Source: Clostridiales bacterium
GTDB taxonomy: Bacteria; Bacillota; Clostridia; Christensenellales; CAG-138
Direction: 5' to 3'
DNA length: 42,455 nt
Assembly (NCBI GenBank): GCA_009779405.1
Contig: WREI01000014.1
Coordinates: 1-42,455 of the forward strand
Shown here: positions 13,115 through 22,525 of the stretch, one piece after another
Layout: each line of letters starts with the position of its first letter
Position numbering within the stretch: the first letter of the stretch is position 1
The notes under the pieces: generated by a model
Databases searched by the model: none
Seen by the model: the letters and a program-made list of their open reading frames with translations, nothing else
Told to the model about the DNA's origin: nothing
Position numbers and translations under genes: made by a program

Positions 13115-15664
13115 TTATAGATTTAGCCACAAAGCGGGGCGTACTCCACCGCCGGGGTTGTTCACGCTGTGCCCGTCGACGCTTACGCCGCCATCGTCGT
13201 CGACACACGCGGCGCGGCCCGGGCCAGCACCCGAAGACCGCAGCCACCACCATCCAGGCTTTTTCGTGTCCTTATGCAAGGCAATTCGCCGCTCGTCAAA
13301 GTCATCAGTAAACCAAACACTTCCGCCACCGTCCAGTTTTCCGCTGTCGCCGAAGTGTTTTACAAGTTCGTCTAGGCTGAGCAAAAAGATGCCGTCGTGA
13401 ATCTCCTTGCGCTCAGCGTCCATGTGCGCAGCCGTTATGCTCTCCTCCATGCCCTTAGGCTTCGGCGTGGCAACAGGCGCGCCGCGGTTGATGCGATCTT
13501 TCTCTGCCGTGCTGAATTTATCTTCCAGCCATTCGACCAAATTCGCCCGCAAGGTGCATGTTGCCCAGTTTACGGGTTTATCTTCCTTGTTGAACGCTTC
13601 CCTCCAAAGGATTTCACGGCTGATCAGCAGCACGCGCCGCTTCTTTTCGCCCGCTTCCTCCACTTCTTCCACATCCAGCGCCTGCCAGGCGATGCCGCCG
13701 AAGTTTTGCAGGACGTCCAGGCTTTCGCTGATTTTCTTTAGCGATGTGTATTTGTTTTTGGGGTCGTAGCCCGACAGCCTGGAATAGGCCTGCTGCCAAG
13801 CGGCGTCTGGTACTGCCTCTTGATTTGCATTCTCTTCCGCTTTTCCCGCTGTTGCCTCCGCGTCCTTCTTTTTCTGTTCCTCTTCTTCCCATCTTGTGCC
13901 GCTGCTGGGGCTGGCGAAGTATTCAAAGAATTTATATTCTTCGAAGGATTCGCTCCGCTCTGCCTCCAAGGGTTTTCCCCCGCTCGTCTTGGCATCTGCC
14001 ACATCCAGCGCAGCACCACGTTGCCCAACAAGGAAGGTTCTAATATCCGCCATTAAGGATTCCGCTTTTACGTCCACACGGCCGCGATACATTCTTTCAT
14101 AGCGCGGCCGCGCTTTCACCATGCGCTTTACGCCGGAGACAGGAGGTGCATGCTTTAGTTTTTTGGCAATGTCAATCAGGGTGTCTAAAACGACGATGTT
14201 CTTCGCGGGCCCGGATGATCCCGGTTTGTGGCATTGCGTATTGATGCGTTTATGCACGATGCGGCGCTTAATATCTGCTTCTTCGAAGGCGATTGTTGTA
14301 TCATCCTCTTCCTGCAGCACGTGCGCGTTTGCTGCAAAAAAAGGTTCATACCAGAAGAGTGGGGCCTTCCTCTCTTTCATTGTTTCCTGTTCGGTGATCA
14401 CCTCTTCCAGCCAGCCGCGCAAAAGACCTATGATCCGCCTTCTTTCCCGCCGGAAGCGCCTATTCCCTTGCACCCAAGTGCGCGCGTCGCGATAAATGCG
14501 CAGTGCTCTCCGAATTGCCTTGGGCGCTTTCTTTTGCTTCGTTTCCTTGGGCTGTTCAAGTTCCTTCCGCAAAGGCGTTTCCTCTTTTTTATTGGCTCCC
14601 TCATTCGAGTCCTTAAGCTTGCCTGCGGGGATTTCCGTTGGAATGCCATCGCTCAAAACGAAATTGCGTTTGCAGATTTTCAGTGTTCTTCTGAGGTCTT
14701 CCCTGTCGACGGTTTCCGTGTCCACCACAGGCATCCACGCCTTCAGTGGATATACGACGCCCGCCCGGCTACCTTCCCGATACGTGGGGACACCAAAAAT
14801 ACGACCGTCCTGAATCACCGCATCTTTGCGGGAAGATATAATCAGGGTCGTATATCGGCTTTTTGCGGCAAACAAGTCGCGGAGGAAATCGGGCGTCAGA
14901 TTTCCGGGCAGTTCATCCAGCGCATCCAAAAGTAAAATGCGCCGATTGTTTTCGGTTTCCGCGGCGCCTGCTTTTTTTGCGACGAGGGTTTTCAATTCTT
15001 GCTGCGTGAGGGAATGACAACGTGCAAATTCAATCACGGGGACAACATCCTTGCGTATGCTGTCCAACAGCTTCCAGCGCTGCCGTTTCCGCTCCAAGAA
15101 ATAATATAGCCGCTCCATCAAGATGGATTTGCCATAACCCGCTTCTGCGAACAGTACGACTGCTGAAAAATCTCTTTTCTTGTACTCGCCTTTCCATGCG
15201 ATTTTTCTGAGTTTCCACCAAGGCTGCAAGTCCAGTTTTGATTGCCGATCTTGCGGAATGCTTTCGGGCAATGTCCGCGGGTTCATGGTATCCGAGAACT
15301 CTATATGCACCTTCACAGGCACAAAGCGGCGCAGATCGCGCCCTTTCATTCCCGTAATCTCCAACGCGCGCTTTCTTGCGCGCAGCCTAGATAGAACGAA
15401 TGGAAGCACGATGATGTTTACAAAAGCACCCGCAAGAATGCTCGCAACGGTAAGTGGCCATTTGTCGAACTGCCGCGCCCAATATCCGAGTTCCAGCGTG
15501 GGCGCCGAGGCGGGTTCTGCTGTTGGTTCCGGCGTTTCCAGCGGCTGTGCCGGCTCCGGCGTGGCAGCGGCAAGCCGATGCTGCGGCCAAGGCGGAGTCG
15601 GCGGCGGCGTGGGCGCGGCGGCGAGTAAAGCAAAGCATATACAAATAGAAATAAAGAGACGCAC
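13115..15664 (-). CDS. DGR target: membrane-anchored NACHT-type NTPase with variable C-type-lectin domain
   Basis: 849 residues. N-terminal signal-like helix (RLFISICICFALLAAAPT), a Pro/Thr-rich stretch to residue 60, a membrane helix at about 70-92 (WPLTVASILAGAFVNIIVLP) followed by RLRARKR, which predicts the rest is cytoplasmic. P-loop AEAGYGKS at 173-180 and Walker B LLLDALDEL at about 244-252, then TTLIISSRKD, together pointing to a NACHT/STAND signalling ATPase. A charged linker follows. The last 150 residues (WATCTLRANLVEWLED, GIFLLSLDELVKHFG, WWWLRSSG, GGVRPALWL) fit the DUF6273/FGE-like lectin fold used by DGR targets; residues about 806-844 are the variable repeat. The start is GTG with GGGAGA upstream. 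Likely a ligand-sensing conflict or signalling protein whose binding surface is diversified. Confidence 0.88.
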   Translation of the reverse strand: MRLFISICICFALLAAAPTPPPTPPWPQHRLAAATPEPAQPLETPEPTAEPASAPTLELGYWARQFDKWPLTVASILAGAFVNIIVLPFVLSRLRARKRALEITGMKGRDLRRFVPVKVHIEFSDTMNPRTLPESIPQDRQSKLDLQPWWKLRKIAWKGEYKKRDFSAVVLFAEAGYGKSILMERLYYFLERKRQRWKLLDSIRKDVVPVIEFARCHSLTQQELKTLVAKKAGAAETENNRRILLLDALDELPGNLTPDFLRDLFAAKSRYTTLIISSRKDAVIQDGRIFGVPTYREGSRAGVVYPLKAWMPVVDTETVDREDLRRTLKICKRNFVLSDGIPTEIPAGKLKDSNEGANKKEETPLRKELEQPKETKQKKAPKAIRRALRIYRDARTWVQGNRRFRRERRRIIGLLRGWLEEVITEQETMKERKAPLFWYEPFFAANAHVLQEEDDTTIAFEEADIKRRIVHKRINTQCHKPGSSGPAKNIVVLDTLIDIAKKLKHAPPVSGVKRMVKARPRYERMYRGRVDVKAESLMADIRTFLVGQRGAALDVADAKTSGGKPLEAERSESFEEYKFFEYFASPSSGTRWEEEEQKKKDAEATAGKAEENANQEAVPDAAWQQAYSRLSGYDPKNKYTSLKKISESLDVLQNFGGIAWQALDVEEVEEAGEKKRRVLLISREILWREAFNKEDKPVNWATCTLRANLVEWLEDKFSTAEKDRINRGAPVATPKPKGMEESITAAHMDAERKEIHDGIFLLSLDELVKHFGDSGKLDGGGSVWFTDDFDERRIALHKDTKKPGWWWLRSSGAGPGRAACVDDDGGVSVDGHSVNNPGGGVRPALWLNL
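13134..13248 (-). repeat. DGR variable repeat (VR)
   Basis: The C-terminal coding part of the target gene, aligned base for base with the template repeat (constant offset of 725). On the coding strand AAC/AAT codons of TR are replaced by GAC, GAT, GGC, AGC and CAC, giving VDDDGGVSVDGHSV in place of VNNNGNVNVNGNNV. The GC-rich last 22 bases (GGCGGTGGAGTACGCCCCGC) are invariant and fit an initiation-of-mutagenic-homology element. Confidence 0.95.
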
Positions 15665-15693
15665 CGAAACTTCTCTCCCATGTAATTTGCATC

Positions 15694-15723
15694 ATTATAC
15701 CACAAATTCTGCGCTTGCTCCAA
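15694..15723 (-). promoter_or_regulatory. Promoter of the DGR target gene
   Basis: On the minus strand: -35 TTGGAG (15718-15723), 18-base spacer ending in TGTGG, -10 TATAAT (15694-15699) with an extended-10 TG. The predicted start near 15687 leaves a leader of about 23 bases containing the ribosome site. The cassette can thus be transcribed independently of the invertible segment. Confidence 0.75.
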
Positions 15724-15811
15724 GCGAAAATTTGCGTCCCACAAGCACGTCCCACAAGCCTTTTATTTACTATCCTTATCAAGTTAAGCTCCGCGAGCTA
15801 AGATCAATTAT

Positions 15812-15936
15812 TCCGCATTTCATCCATCACCACTTACGATCGTACCGCAAACTGGAAACGATCTGTTGCTGATGGCCTCACTTTCCATTACACAGGTTCT
15901 TCGTCGGGGAAATACATTGTCGCTGCGATAGGATAA
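15812..15936 (+). pseudogene. Possible 3' relic of a secreted or Ig-like domain gene
   Basis: In the 366-base gap between the DGR target and the invertase, one + frame runs open to a TAA at 15934 and reads like coding sequence, ending TYDRTANWKRSVADGLTFHY followed by TGSSSGKYIVAAIG. A stop lies 40 codons upstream and no start is present. It could be the tail of a gene removed by rearrangement. Otherwise the gap holds the target promoter and nothing else I recognise. Confidence 0.25.
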
Positions 15937-16016
15937 CCTGCCTAAACACAAACAAATATCTTGCCTACAACCAAGCGCTCATGCACCATTTCCGCATGGG
16001 CGTTTACTTTTTATGA

Positions 16017-16646
<630 letters not shown>

Positions 16647-16650
16647 ACCG

Positions 16651-16674
16651 TCCAAAAAGGTACAGGTTTTTGGA
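16651..16674 (+). repeat. Left inverted recombination site
   Basis: 24 bp; the 20-bp core AAAAGGTACAGGTTTTTGGA is repeated exactly, inverted, in the right site, and 23 of 24 positions agree. Each site is itself a dyad: arms TCCAAAAA and TTTTTGGA around a centre with an asymmetric AC dinucleotide, as in serine-invertase sites such as hix and gix (AAACC..GGTTT type). Confidence 0.8.
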
Positions 16675-16690
16675 CGGCTCACTTCACAGA

Positions 16691-16719
16691 ATATTAACAG
16701 ATTCAACACAAAAAATCAA
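16691..16719 (-). promoter_or_regulatory. Promoter inside the invertible segment, pointing left
   Basis: Minus strand: -35 TTGATT (16714-16719), 17-base spacer, -10 TAATAT (16691-16696) preceded by TGT, an extended -10. In the present orientation it reads toward the invertase 3' end (antisense) and the left site, whose arms can form a hairpin. A weaker plus-strand pair (TTGGAC, 16 bases, TATTAA) overlaps it, so orientation is probable rather than certain. Confidence 0.6.
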
Positions 16720-16735
16720 GCCTTTCGCGTCGAAA

Positions 16736-16755
16736 TTTGGATAAAAATATCCAAA
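16736..16755. promoter_or_regulatory. Central dyad in the invertible segment
   Basis: TTTGGATA-AAAA-TATCCAAA, an 8-bp perfect dyad close to the midpoint of the invertible segment. It lacks a following T-run on either strand, so a protein-binding site (operator or recombination enhancer) fits better than a terminator. Confidence 0.4.
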
Positions 16756-16806
16756 AAACAAGAATTGCGTCGATTGGCAAGCTTACCATGGTTTCACACC
16801 CACATA

Positions 16807-16830
16807 TCCAAAAACCTGTACCTTTTCGGA
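16807..16830 (-). repeat. Right inverted recombination site
   Basis: Inverted partner of the left site, differing at a single base (TCCGAAAA instead of TCCAAAAA when read in the same sense). The segment between the two sites is 132 bases. Confidence 0.8.
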
Positions 16831-16860
16831 ATACCCCCGGATTGAAATACTGTTACAAGG

Positions 16861-19800
16861 ATGCTTTTGGGGATACACATTAAGGCGAATGGACAAAACA
16901 ACTGTTTGGAAGTAGTTCATCGCGTTATGCCGCAGTTGTCAAGAGTTCAAAGTCATTGTGAGTTTGGTTCGCTAATGCAGAAAATCAAGAAGAGGCAGGG
17001 GCAATACACAGGCGATATGTTTATTTTAAGAGTGATTGAAAAAAACGAAATTCGCGATTGCGATATCTCCAATATGGCGAAATTGAATGTCGGTCGATCG
17101 GAAAACTGCAATGTTGTTCTCCGAGACAATGAAATATTGCCTGTTCATCTGACGATTACAACATCATTCAATTCCACGACGCCTACCATGACAATCAAAC
17201 CACACGACTCAGTTGCCGTGTCTGAGACCCAACTCAAGCCCGGCGATGTTTTTATGTTGAAAGCAAACGCTATCGCGCTTCAGTTTATATCCATAAACAC
17301 AAATGACGTTAAGCGAATTATGCTGCCCGCCAGGAGGGTTTGCGTTGGTCGAGCGGATGGGAGCGATATTGCTTTTGCGCACAATAATATATCGCGGGAA
17401 CAATTCTGCCTGCAACCGCGCAATGGAACATATTTTCTTGAAGATTACAAAAGCACAAACGGCACCTATGTGAACGGACATAGGGTGCGCGAAAAAGAAT
17501 TGAAGAACAAAGATCGCATTGTTACAGATCGCTATCTGTTCGTGTATGAGAATGCGACTCTGCTTGCATACGGATTGGGGCATGATGCAAGTATCAATCT
17601 TGCTTGGGAGACCGTTTCCATTAAAAAGGATCTGCCTGAATACCCATATCTCAAGCGCTCACCCCGATTGCGCAAAAGCCTTCCCGAAGGTGAAATTGAA
17701 ATTCAAAGTCCACCTATGATCGGCGGCAAGCCATCAATCAATTGGCTATCAGTGCTTATCGGTCCATTGAGCATGGCAGCGATAACGATAGTAATCGCTT
17801 TATTAGCTTCCCCACAATCTATGATTTATACCTTGCCAATGACGCTCGTCAGCATTTTTGTGGCCATCGTAACTTATCGCGGTCAGCTTAAGAAGTTTCG
17901 CGAGAGCACCAAGATACGTTCGCAACGATATGACGCGTATTTGAAGGAAGTTGTCGAAGAGATAGAGAAAAAGGAAAAGCAACAGCTGTCCGCAAGACTT
18001 GATGTGCATCCGGATTCGAAGGAATGCGCGGTAATTGTTAAATCTCGAACACGGCGCTTGTGGGAACGGCAACCGTCGGACGATGATTTCATGTCCCTGC
18101 GGCTTGGCTTAGGAACGGAACGCTTTCTTGTGAGCATTAAGGCTCCGAAAAAAGTTGTGTCCTTGGAAGACGATGAACTGGAAACAAAAGCGCAAGCGAT
18201 TGCCGAAAAGCACGCACATATCGAATCAGTTCCTGTGGCAATCGATTTTAAAAAGGTTCCAAGCTATGGCTTTATCGGCGACCGAAAAGAGAGCGTACCG
18301 CTCATAAAAGCAATGCTCCTGCAAGCCGTCACGCACCATAGCTATCGGGAGGTCAACCTCGTTGTCCTCTTTCCGGACGCGGAGAGCGAACGTTGGGAAT
18401 CCCTCCGCTGGCTACCGCATATCCATAATCAAGCCACTGGCATTCGCTATATCGCAGGAAATGCGCGCAGCTGTGCGGATCTGCTCAAGCAAATGGAAGA
18501 GGCTCTGGGACAGCGCGAACGATTGATTCGGGCGGAAGAGTACCGTTCCAACGAAAAGGCTCTGGCTCCATTTTTATTATTTATGATTGCCGACATCAGC
18601 GCAATCGCCGATCACACAATCTGCCGCCTTTTGACACGGAACGATCCGCGCATGGGCATTGGAATAGTTTTGATTGCCGATACGATTGAACAATTGCCCA
18701 AAGATTGCATCGGTATTGTGGAATGTCAGGGCAAGGCAACACAGCACTATGATCGGCGGCAAGCGGATCAAAAGGAAAAATTTACTCCCGACAGGTTCGA
18801 TGACACAGCCTTTGACCGAGCTGCCCGAAGTCTGGCACCAATCCGTCTGCAGGAAGGTGCTGACAGCGGAGGGTTGCCGGAGGCGATCACATTCCTGCAA
18901 GGATTCAACGCAAAACAACCCTGTGAGTTGCCACTGGAAGCGAGTTGGGCGTCGGCCGCCGCGAATCGTTCCATGGCGGTTCCCATTGGTGTTAAAGAGA
19001 ACGGTGATCCGTTTCTGTTCGATATTCACGAAAAAAAGCATGGGCCGCATGGCTTGATTGCAGGCATGACCGGCTCGGGAAAATCGGAAATGGTACAGAG
19101 TTGGATCCTGTCCATGGCCGTGCGCTTCCCTCCGCAGGCTGTATCGTTTGTGCTGATTGATTTTAAAGGCACCGGCTTGATCCTGCCCTTCTTGAACCTG
19201 CCGCATTTGGCGGGAACGATCTCCGATTTGGATACCAATATCCATCGCAACCTGATTGCATTGGAAAATGAACTGTCGCGGAGAAAGGCATTATTTGATC
19301 ATTACGGTGTAAATAATATCAGCGGATATCTGCAATTGCGGCAAAAACAGAATGAACTTGAACCGCTTTCCTATCTTTTTGTCGTAATTGACGAGTTTGC
19401 TGAGTTCAAGGTACAGTTCCCCGATTTCATGACAGTCGTAGACAGAATATTCGCTACCGGAAGAACACTTGGTGTGCATGTGTTGCTATTGACACAAAAG
19501 CCGACAGGGGTTGTGAATGATAAGATGAACGCCAACACGCGGTTCCGTTGGTGCTTGAAAGTGGCCAGTTCCGCTGACAGTCGGGATATGCTGGGGCATA
19601 CGGACGCCGCTGCAATCACGCAGCCCGGTCGCGCATATGTGCAGGTAGGCGAAGACGAAGTGTATGCGCAGATACAATCATTTTGGAGCGGTGCCCCTTA
19701 TCTGCCCAACCGCGCAGAGCGGGTGACGGTGAATCCCAGAATCTCCGCCGTATCCCTCCGCGGAGAACGAATGCGATATGCGCAGAACGATAAGACAATG

Positions 19801-21474
19801 AAGCATCACTCCGGCGATGCGGAAATCGATGTGATTGTACGCCACATCCGTGATTATACCTTACAGCGTAAGATCGCTTCCGCGAACAAGGTTTGGACGC
19901 AAAAGTTGCCCGACGCTCTGTTTCTGGAAGATCTCAGCGTCGAGCCCGTCGCCGGTTCTTTACGCGCTGTCGTAGGACAGGTAGATGATCCGAGGGCGCA
20001 GAATCAATATCCGCTGTCGGTGGATTTCACCGCTGAGGGGCATTTTGTTGTATTCGGCGCGCCGCAATCCGGAAAAACCACCTTTTTACATACACTGATC
20101 CTGTCGCTTGCGCGAAATTATACTCCGGAAGAAATAAATCTGTACCTGATGGATTTCGGCAACTGGAGCATGGGGCAATTTGCCGGGCTTCCGCATGTGG
20201 GCGGCGTCGCCAATGACAATGATGAAGAAAAGGTTGAGAAGCTCGCAAAAATGCTCGGTAAAGAACTGCGCAAGCGCCGAAGCGACTTTTCAGATTGCGG
20301 AGCGGGAAACATCGCTGCCTACCGTGAGATTTCAGGGAAAACGCTTCCCTATATCGTATTGATCTTGGATAACTTCACCCCCGTCCTAAATCTCTATCCA
20401 GCGTTGGAAGATTTCTTTATCACCATCACCCGAGAAAGTGCGAATTACGGTATTTATCTTGCGACTTGCGCCAATACGCCCATGTCACTTGGGTACAGAA
20501 TCAACCAAAACATAAAATCCGGCATTGCGCTGCAGATGTCCGATTATAACGATTTTGCGCAGATTGTCGGTAAAACCGGCGGCCTAACCCCCGAAAACAT
20601 ACCGGGCAGAGGCCTTGTGCGGTCACAGCAAGGGCCCTTGGAGTTCCAAACGGCACTCCCCGCAAAAAGCTTTAAGGACAGCGAACGCACACGCCTGCTC
20701 CGCCAAATCGTACAAGAGATGAAGGATAATTGGCACGGAGCCAAGGCAAGACCCATACCGATCCTCCCGCAAATCATACCGTTCGGTAGTGTACAGACAT
20801 CGGGTTGTGCCATCGGCTTGACGGCGGAGGAAGTGGAACCGATAACGCTTGATATGGCTTTGTCACACTATGCGGTGATCTCCGGTACGCCCGGTTCCGG
20901 GAAGAGCAATTTCCTGAAAGTCATAGCTCGCAGCCTGTTTCAAGAAGAAGAGCGAAGGCTCATTGCATTCGACTCTTTGCGGCAGGGGCTGGCTGAACTG
21001 CAAGGCGAGCTTGGGAATGACTATGCCCTATACGGTAAACAAATGGACGATCTGCTGGAAAGTGCAGCCCGAGAATTGAACGCGCGTAAGGAAATATTTA
21101 CGTCCGCTCGGCATACCACGTTCGCCCCAATCATCATTCTGGTGGATGATATTAAGGATTGTTTTGACGGTGTTTGCGAGAAATCCATCGACAGACTTTG
21201 CGCCATCATGCGCCTGGGAAAAGGCTTGGGTGTATATCTGATTGCCGCCGGTCAAGCGGATGATATCACGCGGCTGAACAGCCAGGGCGAGCGCTTTACG
21301 GCAGGTCTGATCAGCGGCGCGCAGGCCATTCTGTTGGGTGGTAGCTATCGCGCGCACAGCTGCTTTGCGCCGGATGTTCCCTATTCCCAGCAGGAAATTC
21401 CTTTTGGCGAGTATGAAGGGAGTTACCTAAAAAACAGAAAACCCATGCGCTTCAAAGCCATGTTTTCGCAATAA
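16861..21474 (+). CDS. essC: EssC-type T7SS motor ATPase with FHA domains
   Basis: 1537 residues; the membrane motor of type VII secretion. FHA-like domains at about 70-125 (LNVGRSENCNVVL) and 155-220 (VCVGRADGSD, ISREQF, DYKSTNGTYVNG); the second keeps the Arg, Ser and Asn that contact phospho-Thr. Two membrane helices at about 293-345, then three FtsK/SpoIIIE ATPase domains with intact P-loops: GMTGSGKSE (about 736), GAPQSGKTT (about 1067) and GTPGSGKSN (about 1342), with Walker B IDEF, LDNF and VDDI. The annotated start at 16861 lacks a spaced ribosome site; M39 (16975) or M53 (17017, MFILRVIEKNEI) may be the true start. First gene of the secretion operon, just right of the invertible segment. 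Confidence 0.93.
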   Translation: MLLGIHIKANGQNNCLEVVHRVMPQLSRVQSHCEFGSLMQKIKKRQGQYTGDMFILRVIEKNEIRDCDISNMAKLNVGRSENCNVVLRDNEILPVHLTITTSFNSTTPTMTIKPHDSVAVSETQLKPGDVFMLKANAIALQFISINTNDVKRIMLPARRVCVGRADGSDIAFAHNNISREQFCLQPRNGTYFLEDYKSTNGTYVNGHRVREKELKNKDRIVTDRYLFVYENATLLAYGLGHDASINLAWETVSIKKDLPEYPYLKRSPRLRKSLPEGEIEIQSPPMIGGKPSINWLSVLIGPLSMAAITIVIALLASPQSMIYTLPMTLVSIFVAIVTYRGQLKKFRESTKIRSQRYDAYLKEVVEEIEKKEKQQLSARLDVHPDSKECAVIVKSRTRRLWERQPSDDDFMSLRLGLGTERFLVSIKAPKKVVSLEDDELETKAQAIAEKHAHIESVPVAIDFKKVPSYGFIGDRKESVPLIKAMLLQAVTHHSYREVNLVVLFPDAESERWESLRWLPHIHNQATGIRYIAGNARSCADLLKQMEEALGQRERLIRAEEYRSNEKALAPFLLFMIADISAIADHTICRLLTRNDPRMGIGIVLIADTIEQLPKDCIGIVECQGKATQHYDRRQADQKEKFTPDRFDDTAFDRAARSLAPIRLQEGADSGGLPEAITFLQGFNAKQPCELPLEASWASAAANRSMAVPIGVKENGDPFLFDIHEKKHGPHGLIAGMTGSGKSEMVQSWILSMAVRFPPQAVSFVLIDFKGTGLILPFLNLPHLAGTISDLDTNIHRNLIALENELSRRKALFDHYGVNNISGYLQLRQKQNELEPLSYLFVVIDEFAEFKVQFPDFMTVVDRIFATGRTLGVHVLLLTQKPTGVVNDKMNANTRFRWCLKVASSADSRDMLGHTDAAAITQPGRAYVQVGEDEVYAQIQSFWSGAPYLPNRAERVTVNPRISAVSLRGERMRYAQNDKTMKHHSGDAEIDVIVRHIRDYTLQRKIASANKVWTQKLPDALFLEDLSVEPVAGSLRAVVGQVDDPRAQNQYPLSVDFTAEGHFVVFGAPQSGKTTFLHTLILSLARNYTPEEINLYLMDFGNWSMGQFAGLPHVGGVANDNDEEKVEKLAKMLGKELRKRRSDFSDCGAGNIAAYREISGKTLPYIVLILDNFTPVLNLYPALEDFFITITRESANYGIYLATCANTPMSLGYRINQNIKSGIALQMSDYNDFAQIVGKTGGLTPENIPGRGLVRSQQGPLEFQTALPAKSFKDSERTRLLRQIVQEMKDNWHGAKARPIPILPQIIPFGSVQTSGCAIGLTAEEVEPITLDMALSHYAVISGTPGSGKSNFLKVIARSLFQEEERRLIAFDSLRQGLAELQGELGNDYALYGKQMDDLLESAARELNARKEIFTSARHTTFAPIIILVDDIKDCFDGVCEKSIDRLCAIMRLGKGLGVYLIAAGQADDITRLNSQGERFTAGLISGAQAILLGGSYRAHSCFAPDVPYSQQEIPFGEYEGSYLKNRKPMRFKAMFSQ

Positions 21475-21488
21475 GGAGGAGGAAGTTT

Positions 21489-22247
21489 ATGCAACAAGTG
21501 ATATTGACCCCTGAAGAACTGTTTTATCTGTGTTCGTCTCTCGGTGCCGCTGAGATCTTTGGCGTAGACGATGTGTTCTATGGCATGACGGATGCGGAAA
21601 TCGCCGAGCGCATGCAGAAAGCGGGAGAATCCTTGGGCGCGCGCGGCTTTGCGCAAATGGATTTCGACGGGATCGGCACCTTGGAAGAGGAACTGCTCGC
21701 GCTGATTCGCCCGTTCGCGCTGTGTCGGCAGCATATCGTCAGTGATATAACTGTCAAGGGCAAGGATCATACGGGATTTCAGTTCTACAGCATGGAAGAC
21801 GCCATGGTTCGACTCATAAAAAACGAGGACGGCACCTTGGAAGTTCATGCTGTCACCGGCGGCGAAGCAGCATCTCTGCTCACGCGAGCATTTCATATCT
21901 CCGACATGCCGGGCTCTGCCGATGCGCCATTCATTGCACAGCAAACGGAGCTGGACGCTGCCAAGCGGAAAAAGGATATCCGCACTTCTCTTACTGCGTT
22001 GGGCTGCGGGGAAGCCATGGCGGAAATAATCGCGGCGGGACTGCGGGAGGAGGGTGTATACCACTCCGTTGTTGCAACGGACTTCACGAATATGGAGATG
22101 CCGATCCAAACCTTCCTTTGCCTGTCCTGCCCGAACGGTATGTTGCAGATTGTACCCGTCTTGGATGGCGGAGAGGAAAGCATGGAGTTTCGGAACATAG
22201 GCGCGGAGGATGTTCGCACCCATATTGCAAGGCTCTTGAACGAATAG
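21489..22247 (+). CDS. T7SS-associated protein of unknown fold
   Basis: 252 residues, soluble, acidic, without signal or membrane helix. Begins ILTPEELFYLCSSLGAAEIF and contains DIRTSLTALGCGEAMAEIIA and LCLSCPNGMLQIVPVLDGGE. Its size, mixed alpha/beta look and place between essC and the ubiquitin-like gene recall the EspG-type chaperones that bind T7SS substrates, but I see no decisive motif and the link is by position only. Strong GGAGGAGG ribosome site; 14 bases after essC, so co-transcribed. Confidence 0.75.
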   Translation: MQQVILTPEELFYLCSSLGAAEIFGVDDVFYGMTDAEIAERMQKAGESLGARGFAQMDFDGIGTLEEELLALIRPFALCRQHIVSDITVKGKDHTGFQFYSMEDAMVRLIKNEDGTLEVHAVTGGEAASLLTRAFHISDMPGSADAPFIAQQTELDAAKRKKDIRTSLTALGCGEAMAEIIAAGLREEGVYHSVVATDFTNMEMPIQTFLCLSCPNGMLQIVPVLDGGEESMEFRNIGAEDVRTHIARLLNE

Positions 22248-22260
22248 GCAGGGAACGCAG

Positions 22261-22512
22261 ATGGTTGATCATGTGGTTGTGACATTAGTTCAGGAAAAAA
22301 TGGGCTTTGCCGGGGATTTTGAACTCCCCGCGCAACTCCCTGCACACGAGTTGTGTCCTATGCTGCTGGATACAATTCGGGCAATGGAGGTTCCGGGGTT
22401 CCATGATTGGAGCCGCGTCCGGCTCGCATTCAATGGCGCACGCATTGAGGACGGTGACTGTCTGGCGGACTTGGGCGCGTGGGATGGCAGCATTCTGCAA
22501 ATGGACAAATAA
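22261..22512 (+). CDS. EsaB/YukD-like ubiquitin-fold protein
   Basis: 83 residues with the beta-grasp pattern of EsaB/YukD: VVVTLVQEK, DFELPAQLPAHEL, RVRLAFNGARIEDGDCLADL, DGSILQMDK. Members are small cytoplasmic T7SS components that are not conjugated to targets; EsaB is needed for secretion in Staphylococcus. No C-terminal di-Gly is present. It starts 13 bases after the previous gene and is followed 13 bases later by a WXG100 gene, the classic T7SSb neighbourhood. Confidence 0.82.
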   Translation: MVDHVVVTLVQEKMGFAGDFELPAQLPAHELCPMLLDTIRAMEVPGFHDWSRVRLAFNGARIEDGDCLADLGAWDGSILQMDK

Positions 22513-22525
22513 GGGAGGCAATAAG

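Larger units (their letters stand above)
16651..16830. other. Candidate invertible promoter segment
   Basis: A 180-bp unit: two inverted dyad sites at its ends, a minus-strand promoter inside, and a central dyad. It lies five bases after the invertase stop codon and 30 bases before the long essC reading frame. Inversion about the sites would turn the internal promoter from pointing left (away from the T7SS) to pointing right (into essC), with the start moving to about 16797. Structure is seen; function is inferred. Confidence 0.7.

Noticed and set aside
16651-16674. Left dyad site as a simple rho-independent terminator of the invertase
   Set aside because: The hairpin with flanking CCG/CGG could terminate, but the near-exact inverted copy 132 bases away and the asymmetric centre are better explained as recombination sites; both roles may coexist.
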